Shown piece by piece: positions 44,706 through 53,198 of a stretch of 64,000 nt of DNA. Both the position numbers and the translations under genes were made by a program. Source of the DNA: Polyangiaceae bacterium (lineage in GTDB: Bacteria; Myxococcota_A; Polyangia; Polyangiales; Polyangiaceae); NCBI GenBank assembly GCA_016712345.1, contig JADJRH010000011.1:1178001-1242000 (forward strand), given 5' to 3'. Below the pieces are notes generated by a model. It did not search any database and had not been told where the DNA came from. It saw only the letters and a list, made by a program, of their open reading frames with translations. Within the stretch, counting starts at the first letter, position 1, and every line of letters begins with the position of its first letter.

Positions 44706-46130
44706 TCAGTTTGCGCCCTTTGCAGCGCGCGCTTTCACTTCGTCGATGCCGCCGCACATGTAGAAGTCCTGCTCCGACACATGGTCGAGTTTACCTTCGA
44801 GAATCTCCTCGAAGCTCGCGATGGTGTCTTTGAGAGGAACCAACTTGCCGGCAAAACCGGTGAACTGCGCCGCAACGAAAAACGGCTGCGACAAGAACTT
44901 TTGGATCTTGCGCGCGCGTTGCACAATGAGTTTGTCGTCTTCAGAAAGCTCGTCCATACCCAAGATGGCAATGATGTCCTGAAGGTCTTTATACTTCTGA
45001 AGCGTCTGCTGAACGCGGCGCGCACAGTTGTAATGACGCTCTCCCACGATCTTTGGATCGAGCATGGTAGAAGTGGAGTCGAGCGGATCTACCGCAGGGT
45101 AGATTCCAAGCTCGGCAACCGAACGCGAAAGCACCGTTGTTGCGTCCAAGTGGGCGAACGCGGTGGCCGGCGCCGGATCGGTCAAGTCGTCGGCGGGCAC
45201 GTAGATCGCTTGCACGCTCGTGACAGAACCCTTGTTGGTAGACGTGATGCGCTCCTGAAGAGCGCCCATCTCTGTGGAGAGGGTAGGTTGGTAACCGACG
45301 GCGCTGGGGATACGACCGAGGAGCGCCGACACTTCAGAACCCGCCTGGGTAAAGCGGAAGATGTTATCGACGAACAAGATCACGTCCTGACCTTCTTCAT
45401 CACGGAAGTATTCAGCAACCGTCAGAGCCGAGAGCGCCACGCGGGCACGCGCGCCGGGCGGCTCGTTCATCTGACCGAACACAAGCGCCGCTTTGGAGAT
45501 AACCGGTGCGCCCGTGTCGAGCTTTGACTCGCTCATTTCCAAGAACAAGTCATTGCCTTCACGGGTGCGCTCACCCACGCCCGCGAAACACGACACACCG
45601 CCGTGCGCCTTGGCAACGTTGTTAATGAGTTCAAGAATCAAAACGGTCTTGCCTACGCCGGCGCCGCCGAACAAGCCGATTTTGCCGCCTTTGCGGTACG
45701 GAGCGAGAAGGTCAATCACCTTGATGCCCGTTTCAAAGATCTCAACCTTGGTTGACTGATCAACGAACGAGGGCGGATCGCGGTGAATGGGGAGACTCTT
45801 TTTCGCGTTCACCGGGCCGGCTTCATCCACAGGTGAGCCGACAACGTTCAAGATGCGCCCGAGCACCTCTTTACCAACGGGCATCATGATCGGGTTGCCC
45901 GTGTCCTTCACTTCCATTCCGCGGACCAAACCGTCGGTCGAGTCCATTGAGATCGTGCGTACACTTGACTCACCGAGGTGCTGCGCAACTTCGAGCACGA
46001 GGTTATCGGCCTCGGTTGAAATCGAAGGGTTGGAGACCTTGAGAGCGTTCAAGATCTTGGGGAGTGCCCCGGGGGGAAACTCCACGTCGACAACGGGTCC
46101 GATGACCTGGGTGATTTTTCCGACGTTCAT
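44706..46130 (-). CDS. atpD: F1Fo ATP synthase subunit beta
   Basis: Catalytic subunit of the ATP synthase. All landmarks are present: GKITQVIGPVVDVEFPPGAL, the P-loop GGAGVGKTVLILELINN, the catalytic region GVGERTREGNDL, the DELSEED-like loop (here MDELSEDDKLIV), VLFVDNIFRFTQAGSEVSALL and SAVGYQPTLSTEMG. 474 residues, usual length. AAGGA lies 10 nt before the ATG at 46130. Only atpD and atpC are here; alpha, gamma, delta and the Fo genes must be elsewhere, so the operon is split in this organism. Divergent from the radical SAM gene. Confidence 0.97.
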   Translation of the reverse strand: MNVGKITQVIGPVVDVEFPPGALPKILNALKVSNPSISTEADNLVLEVAQHLGESSVRTISMDSTDGLVRGMEVKDTGNPIMMPVGKEVLGRILNVVGSPVDEAGPVNAKKSLPIHRDPPSFVDQSTKVEIFETGIKVIDLLAPYRKGGKIGLFGGAGVGKTVLILELINNVAKAHGGVSCFAGVGERTREGNDLFLEMSESKLDTGAPVISKAALVFGQMNEPPGARARVALSALTVAEYFRDEEGQDVILFVDNIFRFTQAGSEVSALLGRIPSAVGYQPTLSTEMGALQERITSTNKGSVTSVQAIYVPADDLTDPAPATAFAHLDATTVLSRSVAELGIYPAVDPLDSTSTMLDPKIVGERHYNCARRVQQTLQKYKDLQDIIAILGMDELSEDDKLIVQRARKIQKFLSQPFFVAAQFTGFAGKLVPLKDTIASFEEILEGKLDHVSEQDFYMCGGIDEVKARAAKGAN

Positions 46131-46441
46131 GGGTCGCGATGTTCCTTGGGGGCAAACGCCCGCTAGATCAAAGTGCGCGCGCCCTTAACACGATGCTGCG
46201 CGTCTGCCTAGCGCAACGAATGCGTCGTACTCAAAATTGCAAAATTGCCTTTAAACGCCGCACCAATTGTGCACCCGTTCCCGCCGAAAAAACGCCGACC
46301 GGTTGCAAATGCGTACGCAACCGCGTGCGCCGCGCCGCTCCAAAATCGCGCCCTTCGCCCCGTGCCGGCGTTCCAATTGTGTACATATTCCGTCGCGCGA
46401 ACAACTCGCCGATCCGCGCCGATGGAGCCTATACTGCCCGC
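46131..46441. other. Divergent gap between atpD and the radical SAM pair
   Basis: 311 bp with no supported gene. It should hold the atpD promoter and, at its right end, the -10 box of the radical SAM gene. I searched it for a small precursor peptide with a Shine-Dalgarno and found none; the short frames are rich in Arg/Pro and look like noise. Confidence 0.45.
46430..46435 (+). promoter_or_regulatory. -10 box of the radical SAM/SPASM gene
   Basis: TATACT lies 6 nt before the GTG at 46442, without a Shine-Dalgarno. It is close to the sigma-70 consensus and fixes the start. Confidence 0.48.
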
Positions 46442-47545
46442 GTGACCCGGCCGAAGCGACACGCCCTCGCGATTGAACTCACCGCGTATTGCAACCAAAA
46501 GTGCGGCTACTGTTACAACGATTTTCGCGAAAATCCGGCTGAAATCGGTTCGCTTTCAAAACAAGACCTCCTTCGTCTCGTCGATCGGGCCCTCACCGAA
46601 GTTGAGTTTGATCACGTCACACTCACCGGGGGTGAGCCTTTCGCTCGCCCTGAGATTTTCGACATTTTGGAGATCATCGCCCGCCACAAAAGCCGAGCGA
46701 TCATCATTTCCAACGGCGGGATCATCACCGCCGAACACGCGCAACGCCTGGCCACGTTGCCCGTGGTTTTTGTACAAATTACCCTCAACGGCCCCTCCGC
46801 CCCGTTGCACGAAGAACACGTTGGGCAAGGTTGTTTCGAGCCCACATTGCGAGGTATTCGCACCTTGCTCGAACACAACGTCGGCGTTTCTGGCAGCATC
46901 GTCGTCACCCGAAAAAACGCTCGATCCGTCGCCGATATCCTCACCGTCTTTCGCGAACTCGGCGTTGTAGACATCGCTCTTTCGCGCTTTTCACCGGCCG
47001 GTTACGCCACTTCCCACATCGCAGAACTCTTGCCTTCCCGCAGCGATCTCGTCGCCGCCCTCACATTGGCCGAGCCTTTTGGCAAAAACGGAATGCACAT
47101 TCAGGTCACATTGCCAGTTCCACCCTGCGTGATCGACACGCATGACTACCCGCACATCACGTTTTCCAGCTGTCCCATCGGCACAGAAGCGCAGGAGTTT
47201 GCCTTGGGGCCGCGCGGTGAACTGCGCCATTGCACCCTCCACACCGACGTCATCGGCAATCCCCAAACAACCTCATTCGCCCAACTCGTCACCTCTCCCC
47301 AGGTGGCTCATTACCGCGACGTAACCCCCGAATTTTGTGCCCCATGCCCCATGAAAGCCTCCTGCATCGGCGGTTGCGGCGCGTCTGCACAAGCAGTATT
47401 CGGAACGCGCGAGGTAGACCCGATTGTGGCCCAACACGTGAACGACTCTTTCGCTTCGGCGCTTTCCAACGCACGCAAAGGCATGGAGGCCTTCATCCCC
47501 GCCAATCAACTCGTTCGCCGCACGTTCAATCAATCCAGAGCGTAG
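46442..47545 (+). CDS. Radical SAM/SPASM domain protein
   Basis: A 367-residue radical SAM enzyme. The cluster motif CNQKCGYC (C17, C21, C24) opens the barrel; FDHVTLTGGEPFARPEI is the SAM-binding GGE motif; FVQITLNGPSAPLHEEHVG follows. The C-terminal SPASM domain has SSCPIGTEAQEFALGPRG, RHCTLHTDVIGNP and FCAPCPMKASCIGGCG, which would carry one or two further iron-sulfur clusters. SPASM enzymes typically act on peptides or proteins (PqqE, sactionine synthases, anaerobic sulfatase maturases). It starts at the GTG at 46442; the open frame extends to 46139 but without coding character. The next gene, 13 bp on, is another radical SAM enzyme, so they probably act in one pathway. Confidence 0.85.
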   Translation: MTRPKRHALAIELTAYCNQKCGYCYNDFRENPAEIGSLSKQDLLRLVDRALTEVEFDHVTLTGGEPFARPEIFDILEIIARHKSRAIIISNGGIITAEHAQRLATLPVVFVQITLNGPSAPLHEEHVGQGCFEPTLRGIRTLLEHNVGVSGSIVVTRKNARSVADILTVFRELGVVDIALSRFSPAGYATSHIAELLPSRSDLVAALTLAEPFGKNGMHIQVTLPVPPCVIDTHDYPHITFSSCPIGTEAQEFALGPRGELRHCTLHTDVIGNPQTTSFAQLVTSPQVAHYRDVTPEFCAPCPMKASCIGGCGASAQAVFGTREVDPIVAQHVNDSFASALSNARKGMEAFIPANQLVRRTFNQSRA

Positions 47546-47558
47546 GCAATTCAAAACA

Positions 47559-49841
47559 ATGCGCAGAGATTCCGCTCGGATCTTACTGTTTTGGCCGGGA
47601 AGTATAGGCGCCGCCTCCGGTAACTTTGGCGTTCCTCAACTCGTCACCATGGCTACCTACCTGCGCGTTCATACCGGCGCAGAAGTCACCATTATAGACT
47701 TGGCGTGTGAAGCCGCGCTCGGGCCCATCGATCTACCCAAACTCTTCTTGGGGCCCAACGGTACCGGTTATGATGTGGTCGGTTTTTCGTGTTACGCGTC
47801 CTACGATTTTCTCAAAATCGACGCGATTGCCCGCGTGGCCCGTGCAGTATTACCCCGCGCCGCAATCGTTGTCGGTGGGTACCATCCCAGCGCTCGTCCC
47901 GCCGATTTTTTAGACAACGACGCGCCGTTTGACGCCGTGATCATCGGTGAGGGTGAAAAAACGCTCGTTCAAATTGTTGAAATGGTCCAGTCGGGTGAAC
48001 GGCCCCAAAAACAGATCTTCCCATCCAATCCCATTGCCGATCTCAACGATCTCCCCCCCACCGATTGGACGTACCTCAGCCGCTACCTACCCATCTTGCC
48101 CAAAGTGGCAAGTCAGGTTCAAATCTACCTCTCACGCGGCTGCCCGTTTGACTGCGCCTTTTGTATGGAACGCGCCAAACGTGAGGTATCGTGGCGAGCA
48201 TTCACCGTTGAGCGCGCTCTCGATGAAGTGCGCCGCCTCTCAGAGTTCGTCAACCTGCAAAACCTGACAGTCTACATTGCCGATGCCCTTTTTGGTATGC
48301 GCGCCTCTTTCCGTCGTGCGTTTTTAGAGGGGCTCGCCGCTTCCAATATCAAAGCCAAAAAATGGTGGCTCCTCATCCGGGTAGATCTGATGGAGGATGA
48401 CGATCTCACCCTTTTTCGAAATGCCAATTGTGCGCCCGGTTTTGGGCTTGAATCGGGGGATCCAACCCTTCTCGGGATTATTCGCAAAGCCGGCCGACTC
48501 GAAGACTACCTCGACAGAATGCGCCACATTGCCGCCCGCGCTCGTGAATTACAAGTGCCGTGGGGAGCCAACGTTATTGTCGGCCATCCGGGTGAAACCG
48601 AATCTACCCTTCACACCACCGCCGCCTACCTCAACGAGTTGTTCCTCGATCCCAAAGGCACCACCGGCTTCTTGTCGGTGGACCCGTTTCGACTCTACCC
48701 AGGATCGCCCATTGATCACGAACGGTTGGCCTGGCAGCAGCGCTTTGGTACGCGTTTTCACCGCCCTGAATGGTGGAAAGACGGCGATCAAGAATTTTTG
48801 TCAGAATGGGTTGATCCTTCCCATTCGCTCACCTACCGCCGCCGCGCCGAGTTGACCCATCAACTCTTTGCACCCATCCTTTCGGCCATTCCAAAACAGT
48901 TTGTGTACACAGGGCCTTCTCGCCCCTATTTTATGCGCGCCGTCGAGCACCAAATTCAAGACATGTCCGCGGCCTCCCGCCTGCACATGATCGACAGGTT
49001 TTACGCCTGGCACCGGTACCTCGGCAAATCGGCCCGCGGCCGTTCTGAATTGCTCCGTGACACCGAAGCCGCATCCCTCCTGCGTGATCGGCGTCGGGCC
49101 TCCCTCAAACAATACGCTAAAAACACCTGGCCCAATCAACCCACCGCCCACGACAAGTTCTTCCAAGATCCCATTGTTCAGGCCCTTGTCCACGTTCCAC
49201 GCGAGCGCTTTGTTCCGCTCGACTCCCTGCTTGAAAGCACCCGCGATGTGGCCGTTTCCCAGGGCAATTGGCAATCCACAGTCAGCGCCTTTCATGCCTA
49301 CCTTGCCCAATTTCAACTCGCCCATATTCGAGCAGGCTCGCACGTGTTAGACCTCGGATCCGGCACCGGGTATGGAACCGCTCTCCTTTCCGCGATTGTC
49401 GGAAAGGAGGGTAGGGTTGTTTCAATGGAAGTTGACCCAGAACTTGTTCGCTGGGCAGAGCGAGAAGTACCGGCCGCTGTCGCGGACCTACCCAATTCAG
49501 GTTCAGTTGTTTTTCTTGGGGGCGATTCGCTTTCTCCCCAGTGTGCCTCTTGGGCTCACGCCGCACTGTGTCACTCGTTGACTGTCGAGACGTCCCCCGG
49601 CTTTCACGCGGTGGTGTGCGGTTTTGCTCTTTCTTGCATCCCACCTGAATGGGTAAACCTCCTCCGTGAAGGTGGATCGATCGTGGCGCCCGTGCTCACG
49701 GGAACTACCCAGTTTCTTACCCGAGCTACCCGTCAAGGTGATCGCCTTGTAGTCGAAACATTCGGCGAAGTGCGTTATGTGCAAGCCCGGCACGCCGACC
49801 TGACACGTCCCGGCAAAGACCTGACTCGCCTCGCCACCTGA
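47559..49841 (+). CDS. Cobalamin-binding radical SAM enzyme fused to a PIMT-like methyltransferase
   Basis: A 760-residue three-part protein. Residues 5-150 resemble a B12-binding domain (VVGFSCYASYDFLKI, IVVGGYHPSARP, AVIIGEGEKTL), though the DxHxxG cobalamin motif is not obvious. Residues 185-440 form a radical SAM barrel with CPFDCAFC (C195, C199, C202), and GFGLESGDPTLL and ANVIVGHPGETEST later. Residues about 535-750 resemble protein-L-isoaspartate O-methyltransferase: VPRERFVPLDSLLES, then SAM motif I VLDLGSGTGYGTALL and VVSMEVDPELVRWAEREV. A fusion of these two activities is unusual. Together with the SPASM gene upstream it suggests a peptide or natural-product modification pathway; no substrate is visible. 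Inverted-repeat sequence follows the stop. Confidence 0.8.
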   Translation: MRRDSARILLFWPGSIGAASGNFGVPQLVTMATYLRVHTGAEVTIIDLACEAALGPIDLPKLFLGPNGTGYDVVGFSCYASYDFLKIDAIARVARAVLPRAAIVVGGYHPSARPADFLDNDAPFDAVIIGEGEKTLVQIVEMVQSGERPQKQIFPSNPIADLNDLPPTDWTYLSRYLPILPKVASQVQIYLSRGCPFDCAFCMERAKREVSWRAFTVERALDEVRRLSEFVNLQNLTVYIADALFGMRASFRRAFLEGLAASNIKAKKWWLLIRVDLMEDDDLTLFRNANCAPGFGLESGDPTLLGIIRKAGRLEDYLDRMRHIAARARELQVPWGANVIVGHPGETESTLHTTAAYLNELFLDPKGTTGFLSVDPFRLYPGSPIDHERLAWQQRFGTRFHRPEWWKDGDQEFLSEWVDPSHSLTYRRRAELTHQLFAPILSAIPKQFVYTGPSRPYFMRAVEHQIQDMSAASRLHMIDRFYAWHRYLGKSARGRSELLRDTEAASLLRDRRRASLKQYAKNTWPNQPTAHDKFFQDPIVQALVHVPRERFVPLDSLLESTRDVAVSQGNWQSTVSAFHAYLAQFQLAHIRAGSHVLDLGSGTGYGTALLSAIVGKEGRVVSMEVDPELVRWAEREVPAAVADLPNSGSVVFLGGDSLSPQCASWAHAALCHSLTVETSPGFHAVVCGFALSCIPPEWVNLLREGGSIVAPVLTGTTQFLTRATRQGDRLVVETFGEVRYVQARHADLTRPGKDLTRLAT

Positions 49842-49842
49842 G

Positions 49843-50170
49843 ACGTCGTATTCAACACGGCGGCACGAAGCCCCGATCGCCCCGCAACGACCTGAACTGC
49901 CCTGCCACCTGACACGTCGTATTCAACACGGAGGCACGGAGATCACGGAGATCCACGGAGTTTCTTTGTATTTCAGACTGCTATCGGCTTGCACAGAGTC
50001 AGCAATGACCTGTCAGGTTAAGATCGCGGATGATGTGTACCCATTGCAGCGAAAGAAACAAAAAACCTCCGTGACCCTCCGTGTCCTCCGTGATTCCGTG
50101 TTTAATGGTGGCGTCACAGCCATCCAGACGGTTCAGGTCGTTGCGGGACGGTTCAGGTCGTTGCGTGGCG
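49843..50170. repeat. Dispersed repeat element, copy A (CACGGAG / CTCCGTG arms)
   Basis: The 329-bp gap between convergent genes consists of a palindromic element. Left arms: GTCGTATTCAACACGG (twice), CCCCGCAACGACCTGA, then four ACGGAG heptads (49937-49970). A spacer of about 95 bp contains ACCTGTCAGGTTA and GATGTGTACCCATTGCAGC. Right arms mirror it: CTCCGTG units (50068-50102), then two copies of GGTTCAGGTCGTTGCG. The whole can fold into a long stem. No open frame. Confidence 0.7.
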
Positions 50171-50989
50171 TTACTGAGCGGGGAGGGTATTGTATTGATA
50201 CAGGTTGTTGCTCTTCATGATCCCTTTGAGGAGCGAACCATATTCTGTATCGGTGGCGTAGGTGCCCGTCAGGGCGTCGGCCATTTTGTCGGGGTCGTCT
50301 TTAAACTCCATCACCTGTTTTAGATACTTGCCCTCCGACAGAAGCCGCGCATGCTCTTTAAAGGCGTCCGACAGTGAGTCAAACTTCCTGAATCTCTGAG
50401 TTACCGTCACCTTACCGTGGCCGTAATCTTCTTTGGTGACCGCATCTACCCCCGGTTGATTGCCCACCGCTTTTATACCAAAGGGGTTGTTGCTACCGGC
50501 CGGCATTTTTTTACCCCACCCACTTTCAAGCGCCCACTGCGCAAGGGTAATGGAGGCAGGCACACCCGTTTCACGCTGACTGTCCTGCGCCGCCTTGATA
50601 ATGTCAGGTGGAAAGCGAAACTGCGTTTTTTTCTTAATGCACGAAACACACGGATCGCCCACCTTCCCCTTTTTGTAATACTTTTCGTTTTTCTTGCGGT
50701 GCTCGTTCAGTTTTTCCTGAGCCTCTTTTACAGCCGGATCTTGGTCGGGATTTTTAAACGTGGAGTTCTTGTAAGCCGCATCCAAGTTTTGGCGCAGCTG
50801 CATTTCTTGATTGAGTACACCCTGGGCTTCTTTGACGCTGCCGAGCGCATCGTTCAGTTGGGCGCCGTAATATTGCGAGCCAATTGGGTCGGCCAGTTGA
50901 CCGTTGATACTGTTCTCAAGACCGCCCAACTCATCAATTCGCCCACCCAATTGGCCCATCATGTCTTGATTAATTTGTTGAACGCCCAT
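50171..50989 (-). CDS. Glucosaminidase-type peptidoglycan hydrolase, probable T6SS effector
   Basis: A 272-residue protein with no signal peptide. Residues 1-115 are helical and charged (IDELGGLENSINGQLADPIG, AVKEAQEKLNEHRKKNEKYY); residues about 125-265 form a FlgJ-like glucosaminidase domain: FPPDIIKAAQDSQRETGVPA, the catalytic glutamate in LAQWALESGWGKK, NNPFGIKA, and YATDTEYGSLLKGI with the conserved tyrosine. It would cut the glycan chain of peptidoglycan. It is the last gene of a minus-strand set: PAAR, FHA-DUF4123 adaptor, unknown, this. Lack of an export signal plus the adaptor and spike genes indicates delivery by a type VI system. No immunity gene with a signal peptide follows. Confidence 0.8.
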   Translation of the reverse strand: MGVQQINQDMMGQLGGRIDELGGLENSINGQLADPIGSQYYGAQLNDALGSVKEAQGVLNQEMQLRQNLDAAYKNSTFKNPDQDPAVKEAQEKLNEHRKKNEKYYKKGKVGDPCVSCIKKKTQFRFPPDIIKAAQDSQRETGVPASITLAQWALESGWGKKMPAGSNNPFGIKAVGNQPGVDAVTKEDYGHGKVTVTQRFRKFDSLSDAFKEHARLLSEGKYLKQVMEFKDDPDKMADALTGTYATDTEYGSLLKGIMKSNNLYQYNTLPAQ

Positions 50990-51016
50990 GATGTTTTTTC
51001 CCGCGGTGTGCGAAGG

Positions 51017-51385
51017 TTAGGTTGGAGTCCAATTGTCAGGTTTGGGGGCCCCGTACGCCAGGTGCTCTATTCGGGCGATTTTGTCGGCCTCGGTGAGTTT
51101 CTTATCGCCCAAAATCTCCCTTACCCATGCCCACTTGGGAAGGTTCACCATCCCCTCGCCAAACTCCATACGGTATTGGATGTAGCGGAGCGCGCCCTCT
51201 TCGCTCGCCAGACCCCACTCCACCGCCTCCCCAATCAACTTTTTTACAAGCCCCCGCTGCTCGTCGGGCGTTTTGCGGTAAGCCACTTCAGGGTACAGTT
51301 CAAGGAGCATGTGGCCGGCATGATCCACCAGCATTTCAAGCCGATCTGCACCCAACGCTGACATTTGTTCGGGCCGAATTTTCAC
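51017..51385 (-). CDS. Small unknown protein in the T6SS effector cassette
   Basis: A 122-residue helical protein beginning with a GTG whose first bases overlap the adaptor stop (GTGA), so translation is coupled. Sequence features: MKIRPEQMSALGADRLEMLV, HMLLELYPEVAYRKTPDEQR, EAVEWGLASEEGALRYIQYR. Proteins of this general look (MKIRxEQM start, HxxxxFP-like stretch) recur beside DUF4123 adaptors in type VI clusters, but I cannot name a family. It could be a chaperone, an adaptor subunit or the immunity protein; the absence of a signal peptide argues against immunity to a periplasmic glucosaminidase. Confidence 0.65.
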   Translation of the reverse strand: MKIRPEQMSALGADRLEMLVDHAGHMLLELYPEVAYRKTPDEQRGLVKKLIGEAVEWGLASEEGALRYIQYRMEFGEGMVNLPKWAWVREILGDKKLTEADKIARIEHLAYGAPKPDNWTPT

Positions 51386-52320
51386 GGTTCCTCCGAGTGG
51401 ATATCGATCACACGCGACCGCAGTTGAAAAGGAGGTTCGGTGCGTGGCCCGTCGTGCGGGTATAGGTCAAACACCTGAAGGTTTGACCCACGTGGGCCTT
51501 CGGCCGCAAACACACCCGCTTCAGCAAAAAGCTCGCCCAACTGCCGTTCAGACGCCATGGGTAGAAAGCGCCTCAATACCCGCGGATCGTAAAGGCGAAA
51601 GTACATGGGTCGCTGGTCGGGATCCAGAACGCGCAGATGCCTGCGCAGGTGGCGTCTGACCTCTGCAAAAGTGGAGCTTGATACAATAAAGGTAACGAGA
51701 CTGTTACCCCACCCCTCTGTCACAATGCGCGAAAACAAGGGTGATGTGGAGGGCGAAAGCTCCACCAAATAGGGCGCCACGCGCCACAAGCTTGCACCGT
51801 CAAACCCTTCAAAAAGCGACTCACTTGTGTCGGCCGACTCATTTAACCAGTCAAGCGAACGCGCATCGCGAGCGGTGTCCACAACCGCGTAGAGGTGCTC
51901 ATTTTCGTGTGTACGCAAGGAGAGCAACTCCTTGCACAACGCCATTTCTTTTTGGGTGTGGGGGCGGACCCCTTTTAACAGCGATCGGCTTTCTTCATAC
52001 ACGCGAAAGTCTGTGTTTCCCGCCCGAATCCACGCTCCGTGCGAAACGGGAGCGGCGCTGACTTTTACCCCTCCAAGCAGTGTTCCGGTGGCGCTCCCGA
52101 GGTCGCAAAGCGCCGCGTTTACCCCGTCCCACTCCAACAAAAAGTGCTCGCTCGAAAGCTGATCGTCGTTGTTGATCGCAAAGTCGCTCATGGGTGTTCT
52201 ACCCACTTTCGCGCTCATGCCGGCGGCGAGAAGAAACCTCCGAGGGTGAGCGGCGGCCGACAGCACTTCGAGGATTAACCGTCGACTTTGGGGCGCACCT
52301 GACAGAACACCGCCTACCAT
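51382..52320 (-). CDS. FHA domain fused to a DUF4123 T6SS adaptor
   Basis: A 312-residue protein. The N-terminal 110 residues form an FHA domain (AAGMSAKVGRTPMSDFAIN, LSSEHFLLEWDG, DLGSATGTLLGG), preceded by a short stretch. The rest is DUF4123: LYAVVDTARDARSLDWLNES, SLFEGFDGASLWRVAPYLVE, EGWGNSLVTFIVSSSTFAEV and RRHLRRHLRVLDPDQRPMYF followed by RFLPMASERQLGELF. DUF4123 (Tap/TEC) proteins load effectors onto the VgrG/PAAR spike. The FHA part would bind a phosphothreonine, suggesting control of loading by a Ser/Thr kinase, as known for FHA proteins of type VI systems. It lies 9 bp after the PAAR gene and overlaps the next start. Confidence 0.85.
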   Translation of the reverse strand: MVGGVLSGAPQSRRLILEVLSAAAHPRRFLLAAGMSAKVGRTPMSDFAINNDDQLSSEHFLLEWDGVNAALCDLGSATGTLLGGVKVSAAPVSHGAWIRAGNTDFRVYEESRSLLKGVRPHTQKEMALCKELLSLRTHENEHLYAVVDTARDARSLDWLNESADTSESLFEGFDGASLWRVAPYLVELSPSTSPLFSRIVTEGWGNSLVTFIVSSSTFAEVRRHLRRHLRVLDPDQRPMYFRLYDPRVLRRFLPMASERQLGELFAEAGVFAAEGPRGSNLQVFDLYPHDGPRTEPPFQLRSRVIDIHSEEP

Positions 52321-52329
52321 GGACTTGTC

Positions 52330-52680
52330 CTACGGATCCGGTGTGGAAACGAAAGGTGTACCCTCGCTTGCGGCGTCTGTGAGGCACTCCTCGCCGTGTT
52401 CAGATCCGATGAGCACCGTGGGGCACCCCGCAACAATCTTACCCCCGTCGGTTTTGTCGCCTTTGCGAGCGGCGATTTTAAACCCGATAACGACCGTGGG
52501 CTCCCCTTCAACGATCTTGTCGATGTCGGGAACGCACTTGGCCGAATCGCCGATGCGCGCAGCCGGTTGGTGACCAATGAGCACCGAATCACACCCCGTG
52601 ATGATCGGGCCTCCGATGTGCGGGATGGGCCGGGTTTCTTTGCAGATGTGCATGTCTGTGATGCGGGCTGCCGGCGGCAT
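52330..52680 (-). CDS. PAAR-domain T6SS spike protein
   Basis: A 116-residue PAAR protein, the sharp tip that caps VgrG in a type VI spike. Three PAAR-like turns are visible: MPPAARITD, GHQPAARIGDSA and GFKIAARKGDKT, with ICKETRPIPHIGGPIITGCD between and a late AGCPTVLIGSEHGEEC. The conserved His/Cys that bind the tip metal are plausible in MHIC, PHIGG and AKC. The start at 52680 (MPPAARITD) is the family start and lies 7 nt after a TACTCT box; the frame to 52800 runs into repeat sequence. First gene of the effector cassette. No VgrG, Hcp or sheath gene is in the window. Confidence 0.88.
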   Translation of the reverse strand: MPPAARITDMHICKETRPIPHIGGPIITGCDSVLIGHQPAARIGDSAKCVPDIDKIVEGEPTVVIGFKIAARKGDKTDGGKIVAGCPTVLIGSEHGEECLTDAASEGTPFVSTPDP

Positions 52681-52687
52681 GTTCCAG

Positions 52688-52693
52688 AGAGTA
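52688..52693 (-). promoter_or_regulatory. -10 box of the PAAR/effector operon
   Basis: TACTCT on the minus strand, 7 nt before the ATG at 52680. It marks the operon's own promoter and a leaderless start. Confidence 0.42.
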
Positions 52694-52793
52694 TCGATTC
52701 TACCCGCGCTGGCCAACCAAAAAAAACCGGCGCGAACCCGAGACCCATTTGCCACCCACACACGCCTCGCAATGACCTGAAATGTCTCGATGC

Positions 52794-52877
52794 CTGACAC
52801 GTCGTAATCAACACGGACTCGCGAAGTCCGGATCGCCCCGCAACGACCTGAAACGCCTAGCCACCGGACACGCCGTA
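52794..52877. repeat. Partial dispersed repeat beside the PAAR gene
   Basis: Contains CTGACACGTCGTAATCAACA, GATCGCCCCGCAACGACCTG and CCGGACACGCCGTATTCAAC, the same blocks as the left arm of the element at 49843. It runs directly into the 321-bp duplicated unit. Confidence 0.65.
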
Positions 52878-53198
52878 TTCAACACGGAGTTCCCCAGCGG
52901 CGCATGCGCCTCATTCGAACGGCGAGTAACTCGTTGCGGTTGAGTTGTCGATGCAGCAGAAAAGAGCCCGTTCTGGGAGGTCCGGCGACTTGAGATGTCC
53001 ATCACGTCGCCATCCACCGGTCTCGCCGGTCTCTCGTTTTCGTCGTGGCTGCGCTCGCCACAGAACTCCATCTGGAGAACCCGACGCGCCACGCTGTTCG
53101 CTTTTCCGCTTGGCGACGGGCAAGGGTGTCCCAAACGTCTCGACAAGACTGGATCCGTGCCTTGCAGAGCGTTCCGCTAAAGGGAAGTTACCTAGGAG
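52878..53198. repeat. 321-bp direct repeat, copy 1
   Basis: Matches 62883-63203 without gaps and with three substitutions by direct comparison. It starts TTCAACACGGAGTTCCCCAG, includes the palindrome GGCGCATGCGCC, and ends AGTTACCTAGGAG. No convincing gene lies inside; frames on both strands are Arg/Ser-rich and differ in length between the two copies. Confidence 0.85.

Noticed and set aside
46245..46476. Two short plus-strand frames (66 and 69 codons) upstream of the radical SAM pair, as possible precursor peptides
   Set aside because: Arg/Pro-rich noise-like composition, no Shine-Dalgarno, no leader/core pattern, and they run into the radical SAM start.
52878..53198. 321-bp repeat as an insertion sequence
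   Set aside because: No transposase frame, no terminal inverted repeats and no target duplication visible; called a repeat only.
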